Positions 35,526 through 44,579 of a stretch of 64,000 nucleotides of DNA are shown here, one piece after another; the stretch's first letter is position 1, and each line of letters starts with the position of its first letter. The stretch comes from Pelagibacteraceae bacterium AG-439-F23 (GTDB taxonomy: Bacteria > Pseudomonadota > Alphaproteobacteria > Pelagibacterales > Pelagibacteraceae), in assembly GCA_003212415.1 (NCBI GenBank), contig QCPT01000001.1, positions 1 through 64,000 on the forward strand, written 5' to 3'. Under the pieces are notes generated by a model, which worked only from the letters and a program-made list of their open reading frames with translations, was not told where the DNA came from and made no database searches. The position numbers and the translations under genes are program-made.

Positions 35526-36086
35526 TTAGTTATTATTTACTTTGCTGGAGAATAGATCTAGTTTTTTTTCAATTAAAATTGATATTGAATTAATAATGTT
35601 ATTTGTAATTTTTTCTAAGCTTTCATTCTCTTCTTCGCTAAAGTCATTTAAAACGTAGTCAGCTGCAGACACCTTTTCTTTTGGCTTTCCAATTCCTATT
35701 CTTACTCTTGAGTAGTCTTTTCCAATAAACTTATCTATTGAAGCAATGCCATTATGACCAGCGTTAGATCCTCCGAATTTTGCTTTTATTTTTCCAAATT
35801 CAACATCTAAATCATCGTGAAAAACAATTACGTCTTCAGCATCAATTTTGAAATATTCTAATAATTCCCTTATGCAAATTCCAGAATTGTTCATAAATGT
35901 TAGAGGTTTTATTGCATATATTTTTTTTTCTTCAATATTTCCTGTTGTCAAGAGTCCTTTAAATTTTGGTTTTTGTTTTGAGAGACCAAATTTTTTATTA
36001 ATTGCATCTACTATTTTAAAACCAATATTATGTCTATTATTTTGACTATTGGGGGTTGGATTTCCTAAACCTACAAATAACAGCAT
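35526..36086 (-). CDS. pth: Peptidyl-tRNA hydrolase
   Basis: A 186-aa protein. FVGLGNPTPNSQNNRHNIGF contains the catalytic His; LTFMNNSGICIREL and VFHDDLDVEFGKIKAKFGGSN are the other family blocks. It frees stalled peptidyl-tRNAs. It follows rplY (35 nt) and precedes ychF (16 nt), the common rplY-pth-ychF order. Confidence 0.97.
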   Translation of the reverse strand: MLLFVGLGNPTPNSQNNRHNIGFKIVDAINKKFGLSKQKPKFKGLLTTGNIEEKKIYAIKPLTFMNNSGICIRELLEYFKIDAEDVIVFHDDLDVEFGKIKAKFGGSNAGHNGIASIDKFIGKDYSRVRIGIGKPKEKVSAADYVLNDFSEEENESLEKITNNIINSISILIEKKLDLFSSKVNNN

Positions 36087-36121
36087 ATAATTTAATTAAA
36101 GGAAAAATTCAAATTTCTTTC

Positions 36122-36832
36122 TTATTTTTTTTCTGCTGCAGGTTTTTCAGTTTCAGTTTTTTTATTATCAGATTCTGCAGCTTTATTTTCGCCTTCAGCA
36201 GCACTTGCCTCCGATCCTTCGGTTGCTGCTTCAGCTTCTCCTTCTGCTTCTGCAGGTTTTTCCGGTTCTTTAACAACTGTAGGAGCTGCTACTGTTGCAA
36301 TCACAAAGTCTCTTCCTTGGATTGTTGGACTTACATTCTCAGGCAAGTCAATAGAGGAAATTTTTATACTCGTTCCTATATCTAAACCTTCAAGATCGAC
36401 AACTAATTCAGTTGGTATATTTTCTGTAGGACATTTTAATTCAACTTTACGTCTTACTATATTTAAAACACCTCCTCTTTTTAGTCCAGGCGATAATTCA
36501 TTATTTATAAATCTTACTGGTATTTCTAAAATTATTTTTGCACCTTTAACTATTCTTAAAAAATCTATATGTGTTGGTTCGTCTGAAATTATATCAAAAG
36601 TTATTTCTCTTGGTAAAACTTTTTGTTCTTTTTCATCTAGTTTAATAGAAACTACATTGGATAAAAAATTTTCTTTATTGATTAAATTTTTAACTTCTTT
36701 TTTTGAAAGAGAAATTTTTTCATTTGCATTCTCTCCACCATAGATGATACCAGGAACTTCTCCACCTTTTCTTAAAGTTTTTAGTTCACCTCTAGTCTTT
36801 GTATTTCTAATTGTAGCTTGAATTAAATTCAT
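36122..36832 (-). CDS. rplY: Ribosomal protein L25, Ctc/TL5 form with C-terminal acidic tail
   Basis: A 236-aa L25. The N-terminal 5S rRNA-binding domain (ATIRNTKTRGELKTLRKGGE, VPGIIYGG) is followed by the TL5 beta domain (RGGVLNIVRRKVELKCP) and then a roughly 50-residue low-complexity Ala/Glu/Lys tail (AEAEGEAEAATEGSEA). Such tails are known on alphaproteobacterial L25 and are likely disordered. The tail's composition differs from the rest of the window (many Ala codons). Confidence 0.95.
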   Translation of the reverse strand: MNLIQATIRNTKTRGELKTLRKGGEVPGIIYGGENANEKISLSKKEVKNLINKENFLSNVVSIKLDEKEQKVLPREITFDIISDEPTHIDFLRIVKGAKIILEIPVRFINNELSPGLKRGGVLNIVRRKVELKCPTENIPTELVVDLEGLDIGTSIKISSIDLPENVSPTIQGRDFVIATVAAPTVVKEPEKPAEAEGEAEAATEGSEASAAEGENKAAESDNKKTETEKPAAEKK

Positions 36833-36874
36833 AAAGTGCAGGTTTTTAACTGATGAATCTTAATTTTACAAGAA

Positions 36875-37807
36875 TTATTTAAATAGATCGGATACTGAAG
36901 TAGAATTAGAAATTCTCTTCATAGCTTCTGCCAATAAATTTGATATAGATAATACCTCAATATTTCTTGATTTTTTTACTTTGTCCGAGTTATCTATAGT
37001 ATCTGTAACAACTAAATTTTTTATTTTTGACTTTCTGATTTTTTCGACAGCTTCGCCGCTTAAAACGCCATGGGTAATATAAACATGAACTTCTTTAGCC
37101 CCTCTTTTTGTTAACGCATCTGCTGCATTTACAATAGTCCCTCCCGAGTCAATTATATCGTCAACTATAATGCAAGTTTTTCCTTTAACATTTCCTATCA
37201 CATTCATAACCTGTGACTTTCCAGGGGCAGGTCTTCTTTTATCAATTATTGCTAAACCAATATCCAGTTTTCTTCCTAAAGCTCTTGCTCTTTCTACTCC
37301 CCCAACATCAGGAGCCACGCAAATTAAATTTTTATTTTTTATTTTTCTCTTAATATGTCTAGAGAAAATTGGCGTTGCAAAAAGATTATCAACCGGAATA
37401 TCAAAAAAACCCTGAATTTGTCCTGCATGCAGATCAACAGTTACAATTCTATCTGCCCCAGCTTTTGTAATTAGATTTGAAACAAGTTTAGCAGATATTG
37501 ATGTTCTTGGAACAACTTTACGATCTTGTCTAGCATAACCAAAGTAAGGTATCACCGCAGTTATATTTTTAGCTGATGATCTTTTTAGCGCATCAATGCA
37601 CAACAAAAGCTCCATTAAATTATCATTGGCAGGTGAAGATATTCCTTGAATAATAAAAATGCTATTACCTCTAATATTTTCATTTATTTCTATATAAATT
37701 TCACCATCAGAAAATTTTCTAATACTAGAATTAACTAGTTTATTTTTAAGGTATTTGGATATTTTTCCGCTCAGTTTCTTATTGCTATTTCCTGTGAGAA
37801 TTTTCAT
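36875..37807 (-). CDS. prs: Ribose-phosphate pyrophosphokinase
   Basis: A 310-aa PRPP synthetase. Seen: YFGYARQDRKVVPRTSISA, VTVDLHAGQIQGFFDIP (Mg/ATP site), and the PRPP loop CIIVDDIIDSGGTIVNAA. Makes PRPP for nucleotides, His and Trp. A 42-nt gap separates it from rplY downstream. Confidence 0.97.
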   Translation of the reverse strand: MKILTGNSNKKLSGKISKYLKNKLVNSSIRKFSDGEIYIEINENIRGNSIFIIQGISSPANDNLMELLLCIDALKRSSAKNITAVIPYFGYARQDRKVVPRTSISAKLVSNLITKAGADRIVTVDLHAGQIQGFFDIPVDNLFATPIFSRHIKRKIKNKNLICVAPDVGGVERARALGRKLDIGLAIIDKRRPAPGKSQVMNVIGNVKGKTCIIVDDIIDSGGTIVNAADALTKRGAKEVHVYITHGVLSGEAVEKIRKSKIKNLVVTDTIDNSDKVKKSRNIEVLSISNLLAEAMKRISNSTSVSDLFK

Positions 37808-37820
37808 TTTATAGAATAAT

Positions 37821-38573
37821 TTATTTAATCATAATAATTGATATATTTCTACCATAATCATAATTATTTTTTTTTAAAGATCTTCTTGCGCTAAAAAAAT
37901 TATTTTTCTTTAAATAAGTATCTTTATTAATAATTTCTATCCTATTTATTCCAGATTCTTTCAGTTGATTTTTTATATAATCATTCAAGCTAAAAAAAAT
38001 TTTATTTTTATTAAAAATAAAAAAACGTATATTTCTTTGATTCTGATTTAAAAATTTTTTTAAAAAATCTTTTTTTACTTCATATCTATATTTTGATATG
38101 CAAGGCCCTATAACAGATATTAAATCTTTTACATGACTTCCTTTTTTTTTAAATTTGTTTATAGTTTTGTAAATAATTTTTTTATATGCTCCTTTCCATC
38201 CAGCATGTATAGCGGCTATTATATTTTTATATGGATCAAATATAAATATAGGAGCACAATCTGCAGTTAATATTCCAAGTGCCAAATTTCTTTTACAAGT
38301 TATTAACGCATCTCCTTTAAGCTTTTTTTTTGAAATTTTGTTTAATGAATAAACTTTATTACTGTGTATTTGATTTAGCAATACTAGATTATTTTTATTG
38401 CATTTTATTTTGTTGCAAACTTTTTTTATATTTTTTTTTATATTTTTTTTATTATCATCTGATCCTACACCACAATTTAAACTTTTATAAATTCCATTAG
38501 AATATCCGCCAAGTCTATTAAAAAAACCATGTGATATATTATTATACTTACTAATAGATTTAGATTTAATCAT
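37821..38573 (-). CDS. pgeF: Peptidoglycan editing factor PgeF / YfiH-type laccase-domain protein
   Basis: A 250-aa DUF152 protein. Metal/active-site motifs: NQIHSNKVYSL (His), ILTADCAPIFIFDP (Cys), IAAIHAGWKGAYK (His), VIGPCISKYRYEV. PgeF removes wrongly placed L-Ser in muropeptides in E. coli; purine-nucleoside activities are reported for relatives. It follows midA by 1 nt; the lgt-midA-pgeF order is typical of alphaproteobacteria. Confidence 0.9.
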   Translation of the reverse strand: MIKSKSISKYNNISHGFFNRLGGYSNGIYKSLNCGVGSDDNKKNIKKNIKKVCNKIKCNKNNLVLLNQIHSNKVYSLNKISKKKLKGDALITCKRNLALGILTADCAPIFIFDPYKNIIAAIHAGWKGAYKKIIYKTINKFKKKGSHVKDLISVIGPCISKYRYEVKKDFLKKFLNQNQRNIRFFIFNKNKIFFSLNDYIKNQLKESGINRIEIINKDTYLKKNNFFSARRSLKKNNYDYGRNISIIMIK

Positions 38574-38574
38574 T

Positions 38575-39618
38575 TTAAAATCCTAAATTAAAATTATTTT
38601 TTTTATTTGTTGCAAGCAAAACTTTAAATAATTTGCCCATTTGTTTCGGGTCAATTAATCTTTTTACTCTATAATAAATATCCGATTTTTTTGAGAAAGG
38701 CATATTTTTACTAATTATTTCAGCTCTTTCTAATATCCCCATTTTTAATAAGAATTCTCTTTGTGTAGTCAATTTTACCGAATCTATTTTGGAATTTATA
38801 ATTTTTTTTTTATAAAAATTGAAATTTATTAAGTGAGTGATGTCTGCTTGATAAATGTTTTCTAAAAAAAAATTTTTATTGTGATTTTTTACACTTTGTA
38901 AAGTATCATGCATTTTTTTATCATAATATCCATAGTCAATTATTAGCAAACCTCCATTTTGTTTTTTTATAATTTTAGAAATTATATTTAATTTTCTATT
39001 TGCCAATGGTGAATATTCAATAAATTTCTGATTTTTTGGTATTTTTTGTTTAATTAATTTTTCTATTAATTGTAATTTTGTTTTCTTCTCAAAAAACCGC
39101 AAGCATTTGTTTTTATTAATAATGTATTTTTCAAACCAATCATTATCTTTATTTATGAATTGTTTAATAGGCAGTGCATCAAAAAATTCATTAGCTATGA
39201 ATATAGAAGGACAATTGGAAATTTTTTTTAAATCATTTATCCAATTTATATTTTTAAAATTTATTTTTTTTCTTTGTATTTTTTTTAAATATGGACTTTT
39301 TTCATAAATAATAAAATTAGAACTTGATTGAAATTTTTTAAAATTTTTAATTGTTTTTAAAATTTGAAACATCATTTCACCATTGCCCGCTCCAAGTTCA
39401 ACTATATTAATTTTTTTTGGGGATCCCATATTCTCCCAAAAAGATATTAGCCATATCAAAATCATTTCAGAAAATATGATCGATATGTTTGGAGAAGTTA
39501 CAAAATCACCTTTATAACCTATGGGATTTTTGCTCATGTAATACCCTTTGGTTTTGTCATACAAAACTTTATTAATAAATTTGTCTAATGGAATTTTGCT
39601 ATTGTTTTTTAGAAACAT
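38575..39618 (-). CDS. SAM-dependent methyltransferase, MidA/NDUFAF7 family (DUF185)
   Basis: A 347-aa protein with DUF185 signatures: MSKNPIGYKGDFVTSPNIS, INIVELGAGNGEMMFQIL (SAM-binding loop) and IANEFFDALPIKQF. The mitochondrial homologue NDUFAF7 methylates an arginine of a complex I subunit; bacterial targets are unknown. Start overlaps the lgt end by 20 nt. Confidence 0.9.
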   Translation of the reverse strand: MFLKNNSKIPLDKFINKVLYDKTKGYYMSKNPIGYKGDFVTSPNISIIFSEMILIWLISFWENMGSPKKINIVELGAGNGEMMFQILKTIKNFKKFQSSSNFIIYEKSPYLKKIQRKKINFKNINWINDLKKISNCPSIFIANEFFDALPIKQFINKDNDWFEKYIINKNKCLRFFEKKTKLQLIEKLIKQKIPKNQKFIEYSPLANRKLNIISKIIKKQNGGLLIIDYGYYDKKMHDTLQSVKNHNKNFFLENIYQADITHLINFNFYKKKIINSKIDSVKLTTQREFLLKMGILERAEIISKNMPFSKKSDIYYRVKRLIDPKQMGKLFKVLLATNKKNNFNLGF

Positions 39619-40375
39619 ATTTAATTTGAAATAACATAATACCTGCTATAAAAAATATAATACTTATTATTTGCCCTAAGCTCATATTAAATAAGATCAA
39701 TCCTATGTGAGAATCTGGTTCTCTAGTAAATTCTATAAAAAATCTAAATATAGAGTAAAAAATTACAAATAAGGATGAAATCAAACCATTTTTCTTTGAT
39801 ATATTTTTATAAACTAAATTTAAAATAATAAATAAAACTATTCCTTCAAAAATTGCTTCATAAATTTGAGAAGGGTGTCTGCTTAAACCATCAACTTGAA
39901 TAAATTTCACTGACCAAATTACATCGGTTACTCTTCCATATAGTTCTGAGTTAATGAAGTTTGCAATTCTTCCTAAAAATATTCCTATTGGACAAGTTAA
40001 GGCAACTAAATCTAAATAATAAAAAATATTTTGATTATTTTTCTTAGAAAATATGTAAGTTGCAAATATAACACCAATTACAGCACCATGAAATGACATC
40101 CCTCCATTCCAAATCATAGGTATTTCAGTTAAATTATTTAAATAATACAAAGGGTTATAAATAAAAACATAACCCAATCTTCCCCCTATTATTATTCCAA
40201 GAATTATATAAACGATATAATCATCAAATTGTTTTTTTTTATTTTGGTCATTTATTAGAATTTTATTGCAATATATCCAACCAAATATTAGACCAAATAT
40301 ATAAGCTAAAGAATACCATCTAACTTCAATAGAAAACACTTGAAATGCAACAGGATCAAAATTATTGATAAACAT
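39599..40375 (-). CDS. lgt: Prolipoprotein diacylglyceryl transferase
   Basis: A 258-aa polytopic membrane enzyme. Key blocks: IWNGGMSFHGAVIGVIFA (catalytic-region His), GIFLGRIANFINSELYGR (the Lgt signature with the essential Arg/Asn), and DGLSRHPSQIYEA. First step of lipoprotein lipidation. First gene of the lgt-midA-pgeF-prs-rplY-pth-ychF run; 47 nt from divergent ubiK. Confidence 0.97.
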   Translation of the reverse strand: MFINNFDPVAFQVFSIEVRWYSLAYIFGLIFGWIYCNKILINDQNKKKQFDDYIVYIILGIIIGGRLGYVFIYNPLYYLNNLTEIPMIWNGGMSFHGAVIGVIFATYIFSKKNNQNIFYYLDLVALTCPIGIFLGRIANFINSELYGRVTDVIWSVKFIQVDGLSRHPSQIYEAIFEGIVLFIILNLVYKNISKKNGLISSLFVIFYSIFRFFIEFTREPDSHIGLILFNMSLGQIISIIFFIAGIMLFQIKYVSKKQ

Positions 40376-40422
40376 TAATAAATTTTATTATAAGTATAAT
40401 ATATATTTGGTAATTAATTATT

Positions 40423-40677
40423 ATGTCAAAATCAAGATTTGTCCTAGATAAATTTGCAAAACTTATAGAACAAGGATTATTAAGTTATAAAGATCTTAGC
40501 GATGAAATATTAAATATATTAAAATCTAAAAGAGATGAAATAATTTTTAGAATGAAAATTGTAAGTAAAGAAGAATTTGAAATTTTGAATAAAAGAGTTG
40601 ATTCTTTAGAAAAAAAATTAAATGAAATAAAGAAAAAAAAATCTTCAAAAAAAACTAAACGGGCAAAACGATCTTAA
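40423..40677 (+). CDS. ubiK: UbiK-like accessory factor (BMFP family)
   Basis: An 84-aa protein with an amphipathic N-terminal helix, a C-terminal coiled coil (EFEILNKRVDSLEKKLNEIK) and a very basic tail (KKKKSSKKTKRAKRS). This layout is the BMFP/UbiK family, helpers of ubiquinone synthesis that may bind membranes and lipids. The last 23 nt overlap the envZ-like gene on the opposite strand. Confidence 0.78.
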   Translation: MSKSRFVLDKFAKLIEQGLLSYKDLSDEILNILKSKRDEIIFRMKIVSKEEFEILNKRVDSLEKKLNEIKKKKSSKKTKRAKRS

Positions 40678-41968
40678 CTTTTAACCCACCTAAATTTGAT
40701 TTTTCAAAATTAATATCTCCACCATGAGATTTTACTATATCTGAAGAAATTGATAAACCAAGCCCAACACTTGATTTTGTTTCCGATCTACTTTTATCAA
40801 TTTTGTAAAATGGTTTAATTACATTTTCATATTCAGTCTTTGGAATACCAGGTCCATCATCTTCTATTGATATGACAATGTTTGATTGTTGTTTTTTAAT
40901 TATAATCTTTATTTTTTTTCCATATTTTATTGAGTTATCAATTAAATTATTGATACATCTTTGAATTAAATTTTTTCTTCCATTAAAATAAATTTTACTA
41001 TCAAAATCTTTTAAAATGTTTGGGTTTTCATATTTATATATTATATTTTCTAAAAGTTCAGATAAATCAAATGTTTCTGTTTTATCTATTGCTCCAGTAC
41101 TTGCGAATTGAAGGTAATCATTTAACATTTTTTCCATTTCATCCACATCCATTGATAGCTTCTTGGATAAATTTTTATCTTTTATCATTTCTAGTTGGAG
41201 TTTTATTCTAGTTAATGGAGTTCTTAAATCATGACTAATTCCAGATAACATCTCAGATCTTTGGTTTAAATGCCGTATTATTCTTTCTCTCATCTTGTTA
41301 AATTCTAATCCTGCTTTTCTAATTTCTAAAGCACCGGAAGGCCTAAATTCGTCTATATCTTCTCCTCTGCCAAATCTTTCAGAAGCTTCTGCAAGTTTTA
41401 TTATTGGTCTTGTTTGATTTTTTAAAAATATAATTGCAATTGTTATCATTAATATAGCTGGCACTGTAATCCACAGTCCAAAAACTCTAGCTGAACTGCT
41501 AGTTAATCTTTCTCTTGGTATATAAAATTGAAAATATCCTTTTGAATATTTTATTTTTAAATCGATAACTTTTTTAAGACTAGTTGTATTAAATGAATAT
41601 TCTAAATTTTTTTTTTTTAATTCTCTTCTTAGAGATCTGTCTATAGGGCTAAACCATCTTTCTTTAAATTCTTCTGGCAATATCTTGTCCGGTTCGTATT
41701 TTATGTTAATTCCCAAATGATCTTTAAATAAAATAATAATGAAATCTTTATTAGTTTCGTCATTATCATATGCATCGATAAATGTTTTTACTTCAGACAC
41801 AAGTGCTCTTGTCATTCCAGAATTTGTTTTAATCCACAAGCTATCAAAAAATACTATTGAAATTATAGTTTGAAGCACAATAATTGGAACTGCAACAATT
41901 AGAAGACCTCTATAAAATAATCTTTTTGGAAGTAAATTTTTTATAAATTTATTCAATCCATAAAACAT
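40655..41968 (-). CDS. EnvZ-like sensor histidine kinase
   Basis: 437 aa from the ATG at 41968, which has a good upstream GAGGAGAAGGAT; the ORF-track start at 42022 is a TTG inside the regulator gene. Two membrane helices (about 15-40 and 150-170) flank a periplasmic sensor; then HAMP, the H box LSGISHDLRTPLTRIKLQLE, N box INNLIDNSIKYGKK, and G boxes IEDDGPGIP and SVGLGLSISSD. Partner of the overlapping OmpR-type regulator. The signal is unknown. Confidence 0.93.
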   Translation of the reverse strand: MFYGLNKFIKNLLPKRLFYRGLLIVAVPIIVLQTIISIVFFDSLWIKTNSGMTRALVSEVKTFIDAYDNDETNKDFIIILFKDHLGINIKYEPDKILPEEFKERWFSPIDRSLRRELKKKNLEYSFNTTSLKKVIDLKIKYSKGYFQFYIPRERLTSSSARVFGLWITVPAILMITIAIIFLKNQTRPIIKLAEASERFGRGEDIDEFRPSGALEIRKAGLEFNKMRERIIRHLNQRSEMLSGISHDLRTPLTRIKLQLEMIKDKNLSKKLSMDVDEMEKMLNDYLQFASTGAIDKTETFDLSELLENIIYKYENPNILKDFDSKIYFNGRKNLIQRCINNLIDNSIKYGKKIKIIIKKQQSNIVISIEDDGPGIPKTEYENVIKPFYKIDKSRSETKSSVGLGLSISSDIVKSHGGDINFEKSNLGGLKVKIVLPV

Positions 41969-42626
41969 ATCCTTCTCCTCTAATTGTTTGTAAATATTTT
42001 GGACTTTTGGGATTTTCTTCAATTTTTTTTCTTAATCTTGTAATTATGACATCTATGGATCTTTCTTTCTCTAAGTCTATTAAATTGCCTATGTCTTCTC
42101 TCTGAAAAATTTTTCCAGGAGAATTAATCATTTTTTCTAAAATTATTTTTTCAGTATTATTTATTTTTAAGCTTTGTTGGTTTCTATAAATGAACAACTT
42201 ATTTAGATCTATTTTAATACTTCCAAACTCTATTATTCTTTTTAAATCTTCAGTTTTAGTTTTATTTAAAATATTATTAATTCTCAAAATTAATTCTTTT
42301 GGCTCAAAAGGCTTTGCCAAATAATCATCAGCCCCAATTTCTAAACCCTCAACTCGCTCAGAAGCCTCTCCTTTTGCTGTTAATAATATAATTGGTGTAT
42401 CTAATTTTTTTTTATTTTCATTTGTAAATTCCAACCCACTTTTTCCTGGCATCATTATATCTAGTACAATTAAATCAAATTTAATTATTTTGACCTTTTC
42501 TAAAGCATCTTCCGAACTTTTTGCTGTTGTAACAAGATAATTATTTTGATTTAAAAATTGTTTAACCAATTCTCTTATTCCATCATCATCATCTACTACT
42601 AATATATGAGCTTTATAATTTTCCAT
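41949..42626 (-). CDS. OmpR-family response regulator, PetR-like
   Basis: A 225-aa regulator: receiver domain with acidic pocket VVDDDDGIREL, phospho-acceptor in DLIVLDIMMPGKSG, ILLTAKGEASERVEGLEIGADDYLAKPFEPKELILRI, and a winged-helix domain ending RLRKKIEENPKSPKYLQTIRGEGYVLW. It overlaps the MarR gene (14 nt) and the kinase gene (20 nt). A MarR gene directly before an OmpR-type regulator is the petP-petR arrangement described in Rhodobacter capsulatus for cytochrome bc1 control; that identity is inferred from order. Confidence 0.92.
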   Translation of the reverse strand: MENYKAHILVVDDDDGIRELVKQFLNQNNYLVTTAKSSEDALEKVKIIKFDLIVLDIMMPGKSGLEFTNENKKKLDTPIILLTAKGEASERVEGLEIGADDYLAKPFEPKELILRINNILNKTKTEDLKRIIEFGSIKIDLNKLFIYRNQQSLKINNTEKIILEKMINSPGKIFQREDIGNLIDLEKERSIDVIITRLRKKIEENPKSPKYLQTIRGEGYVLWIE

Positions 42627-43056
42627 TTATTATTTTTTTTAAAACACTGTCGAAACTAATTACTTCTTCAGATTTTGAATTTAAAAAAGCTTTGTAAATT
42701 CTTTTTTTCTGTATTGAAAAAATTTCATTAAATAATTTTATTCCATATTCTGTTAAAAATACATGTTTTATCCTTGTATCTTTTTCATTTTTTTTAAAGG
42801 TAATTACATTTAGTTTAATTAGATCTTTTAAAACTCTATTTAGACTTTGCTTAGTTATTTTTAGTTTTTTAAGAAGTTCCGAAATGGTTATGCCTTCATA
42901 TAATGATATTAAATGAATTACTTTGCTATGGGCTATTCCTATAGAATATTTGTCTAATATTTTTTTGACATCAGAGACCGTTTCTCTGTATCCCACAAAT
43001 ATTTTTTCTATATATTGTTTTAATTCTTGATCTTTTAAATATAAAAGTTTTTTCAT
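42613..43056 (-). CDS. MarR-family transcriptional regulator, PetP-like
   Basis: A 147-aa winged-helix protein. Central DNA-binding domain with KVIHLISLYEGITISELLKKL, KITKQSLNRVLKDLIKLNVI and the wing EKDTRIKHVFLTEYG. Followed by the response regulator in a MarR-OmpR-EnvZ unit. It is divergent from ilvE with 60 nt between, so it may act on that shared promoter region. The inducer is unknown. Confidence 0.87.
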   Translation of the reverse strand: MKKLLYLKDQELKQYIEKIFVGYRETVSDVKKILDKYSIGIAHSKVIHLISLYEGITISELLKKLKITKQSLNRVLKDLIKLNVITFKKNEKDTRIKHVFLTEYGIKLFNEIFSIQKKRIYKAFLNSKSEEVISFDSVLKKIINGKL

Positions 43057-43070
43057 ATTGGTAAGTTATA

Positions 43071-43099
43071 TTGACATATTATATATACAAATATATTTT
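43071..43099 (+). promoter_or_regulatory. Candidate ilvE promoter
   Basis: A perfect TTGACA at 43071-43076 is followed by TATATT (43092, 15-nt spacer) or TATTTT (43094, 17-nt spacer). Perfect -35 hexamers are rare by chance even in AT-rich DNA because of the G and C. It sits in the gap shared with the divergent MarR-type gene. Confidence 0.5.
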
Positions 43100-43116
43100 T
43101 TAAAAAAAAAAATCTA

Positions 43117-43998
43117 ATGATACCCTTCGATAAAAGAGACGGAAAAATTTGGTACAATAATGATCTTGTTGATTGGCAGGATGCAAAATTACACGTAATT
43201 AGTCATGGACTTCATTATGCAAGTTTAATTTTTGAAGGACTTAGAGTTTACGAAGGTGAAATTTTTAAGCTAGAAGAACATACAGATAGACTTTTCCATT
43301 CAGCCAAAAGAATGGATATAAAAATTCCATATACAAAAGATGAAATTAATAATGCATGTAAAAAAATAGTTTCTGTGCAAAAAGTTCAAAATGGATATGT
43401 AAGGCCATTTGCTTGGAGAGGCAGCGAAATGATGGGTGTTTCAGCGCAACAAACAAAAATTAATGTTGCAATAGCTACCTGGGAGTGGGGAGACTACTTT
43501 GATTCAAAATTAAAAATTGAAGGAATAAAATTAAATATTTCAAATTGGAGAAGACCAGCGCCTAATACAATACCGTGGGATAGCAAAGCCGCAGGATTAT
43601 ACATGATTTGTACTTTATCCAAACATGAAGCAGAAAGACAAGGCTATAGCGAGTCGCTTATGCTAGATCATGATGGCAATGTAGCAGAGTCTACTAGTGC
43701 AAATGTTTTTTTTAAAGATAATAATGGAGAGCTACATACACCTATCCCAGATTGTTTTTTAGATGGTATAACAAGAAGAACTGTAATTGAAATTGCAAAA
43801 TCAAAAAATATAAAAGTTCACGAAAGAAAAATATCACCAGACGAACTTTCTAATTTTGTAGGTTGTTTTTTAACAGGAACAGCGGCAGAGATAACACCCG
43901 TTTCCCAAATTGCTGAAAATAATTATAAAGTATGTGATCTTATTTTAGACTTATCAGCGAGCTATGGAAAATTAGTTAGAAAGAAAAAAGCAGCTTAA
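43117..43998 (+). CDS. ilvE: Branched-chain amino acid aminotransferase
   Basis: A 293-aa fold-type IV PLP enzyme. Seen: GLHYASLIFEGLRVYEG, RPFAWRGSEMMG, the PLP lysine in IPWDSKAAGLYM, and DHDGNVAESTSANVFF. Last step of Leu/Ile/Val synthesis. ilvE divergent from a MarR/OmpR pair is a recurring alphaproteobacterial layout. It overlaps pgsA convergently by 4 nt. Confidence 0.95.
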   Translation: MIPFDKRDGKIWYNNDLVDWQDAKLHVISHGLHYASLIFEGLRVYEGEIFKLEEHTDRLFHSAKRMDIKIPYTKDEINNACKKIVSVQKVQNGYVRPFAWRGSEMMGVSAQQTKINVAIATWEWGDYFDSKLKIEGIKLNISNWRRPAPNTIPWDSKAAGLYMICTLSKHEAERQGYSESLMLDHDGNVAESTSANVFFKDNNGELHTPIPDCFLDGITRRTVIEIAKSKNIKVHERKISPDELSNFVGCFLTGTAAEITPVSQIAENNYKVCDLILDLSASYGKLVRKKKAA

Positions 43999-44579
43999 TT
44001 TTTATTATCTTCAGATATAGCGTGATCTATGCCTTTTCTTAAATACTCATAACCAGTATAAAGAGTAAGGAATGCAGATAACCATAGAAGAATAATTCCA
44101 ATTGTTTGGGCATTGTAATCTTGAAAATTAACTATTTTATTTCCAGTTTCACCAGTAAGTAGAGCTGAAATTGCAAACATTTGTAAGAAAGTTTTAGCTT
44201 TTGCCAAATTAGACACAGGAAGTTTAATTTTTCCTCCTGCTAAAAATTCTCTTAATCCTGAGACTAATATTTCTCTAGTTAAAATTATGATTGCTGCAAT
44301 TACTTCATAATTTTTTATTGTTCCATCCATAACTAATAATATTAAAGCTGTTGCCACAATAATTTTATCTGCAATAGGGTCTAACAATTCTCCAAGCTTA
44401 GATTCTTCCTTATACATTCTCGCCAATAATCCATCTAAAAAATCCGTAAAAGATGCAATTACAAATAATGCAAAAGGAATAACATCTCCGTAAAATCCAG
44501 GAAGATAAAAAGCAAAAACAAATATAGGAACTATAATAATTCTTCCTATTGTCAGATAATTTGGAAATTTAAATTTCAT
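43995..44579 (-). CDS. pgsA: CDP-diacylglycerol-glycerol-3-phosphate 3-phosphatidyltransferase
   Basis: A 194-aa membrane enzyme with the complete CDP-alcohol phosphotransferase motif [25 protein letters not shown] pattern (DG-x2-AR-x8-G-x3-D-x3-D). Makes phosphatidylglycerophosphate. It overlaps the uvrC stop by 4 nt; uvrC-pgsA linkage is common in proteobacteria. Confidence 0.95.
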   Translation of the reverse strand: MKFKFPNYLTIGRIIIVPIFVFAFYLPGFYGDVIPFALFVIASFTDFLDGLLARMYKEESKLGELLDPIADKIIVATALILLVMDGTIKNYEVIAAIIILTREILVSGLREFLAGGKIKLPVSNLAKAKTFLQMFAISALLTGETGNKIVNFQDYNAQTIGIILLWLSAFLTLYTGYEYLRKGIDHAISEDNKN

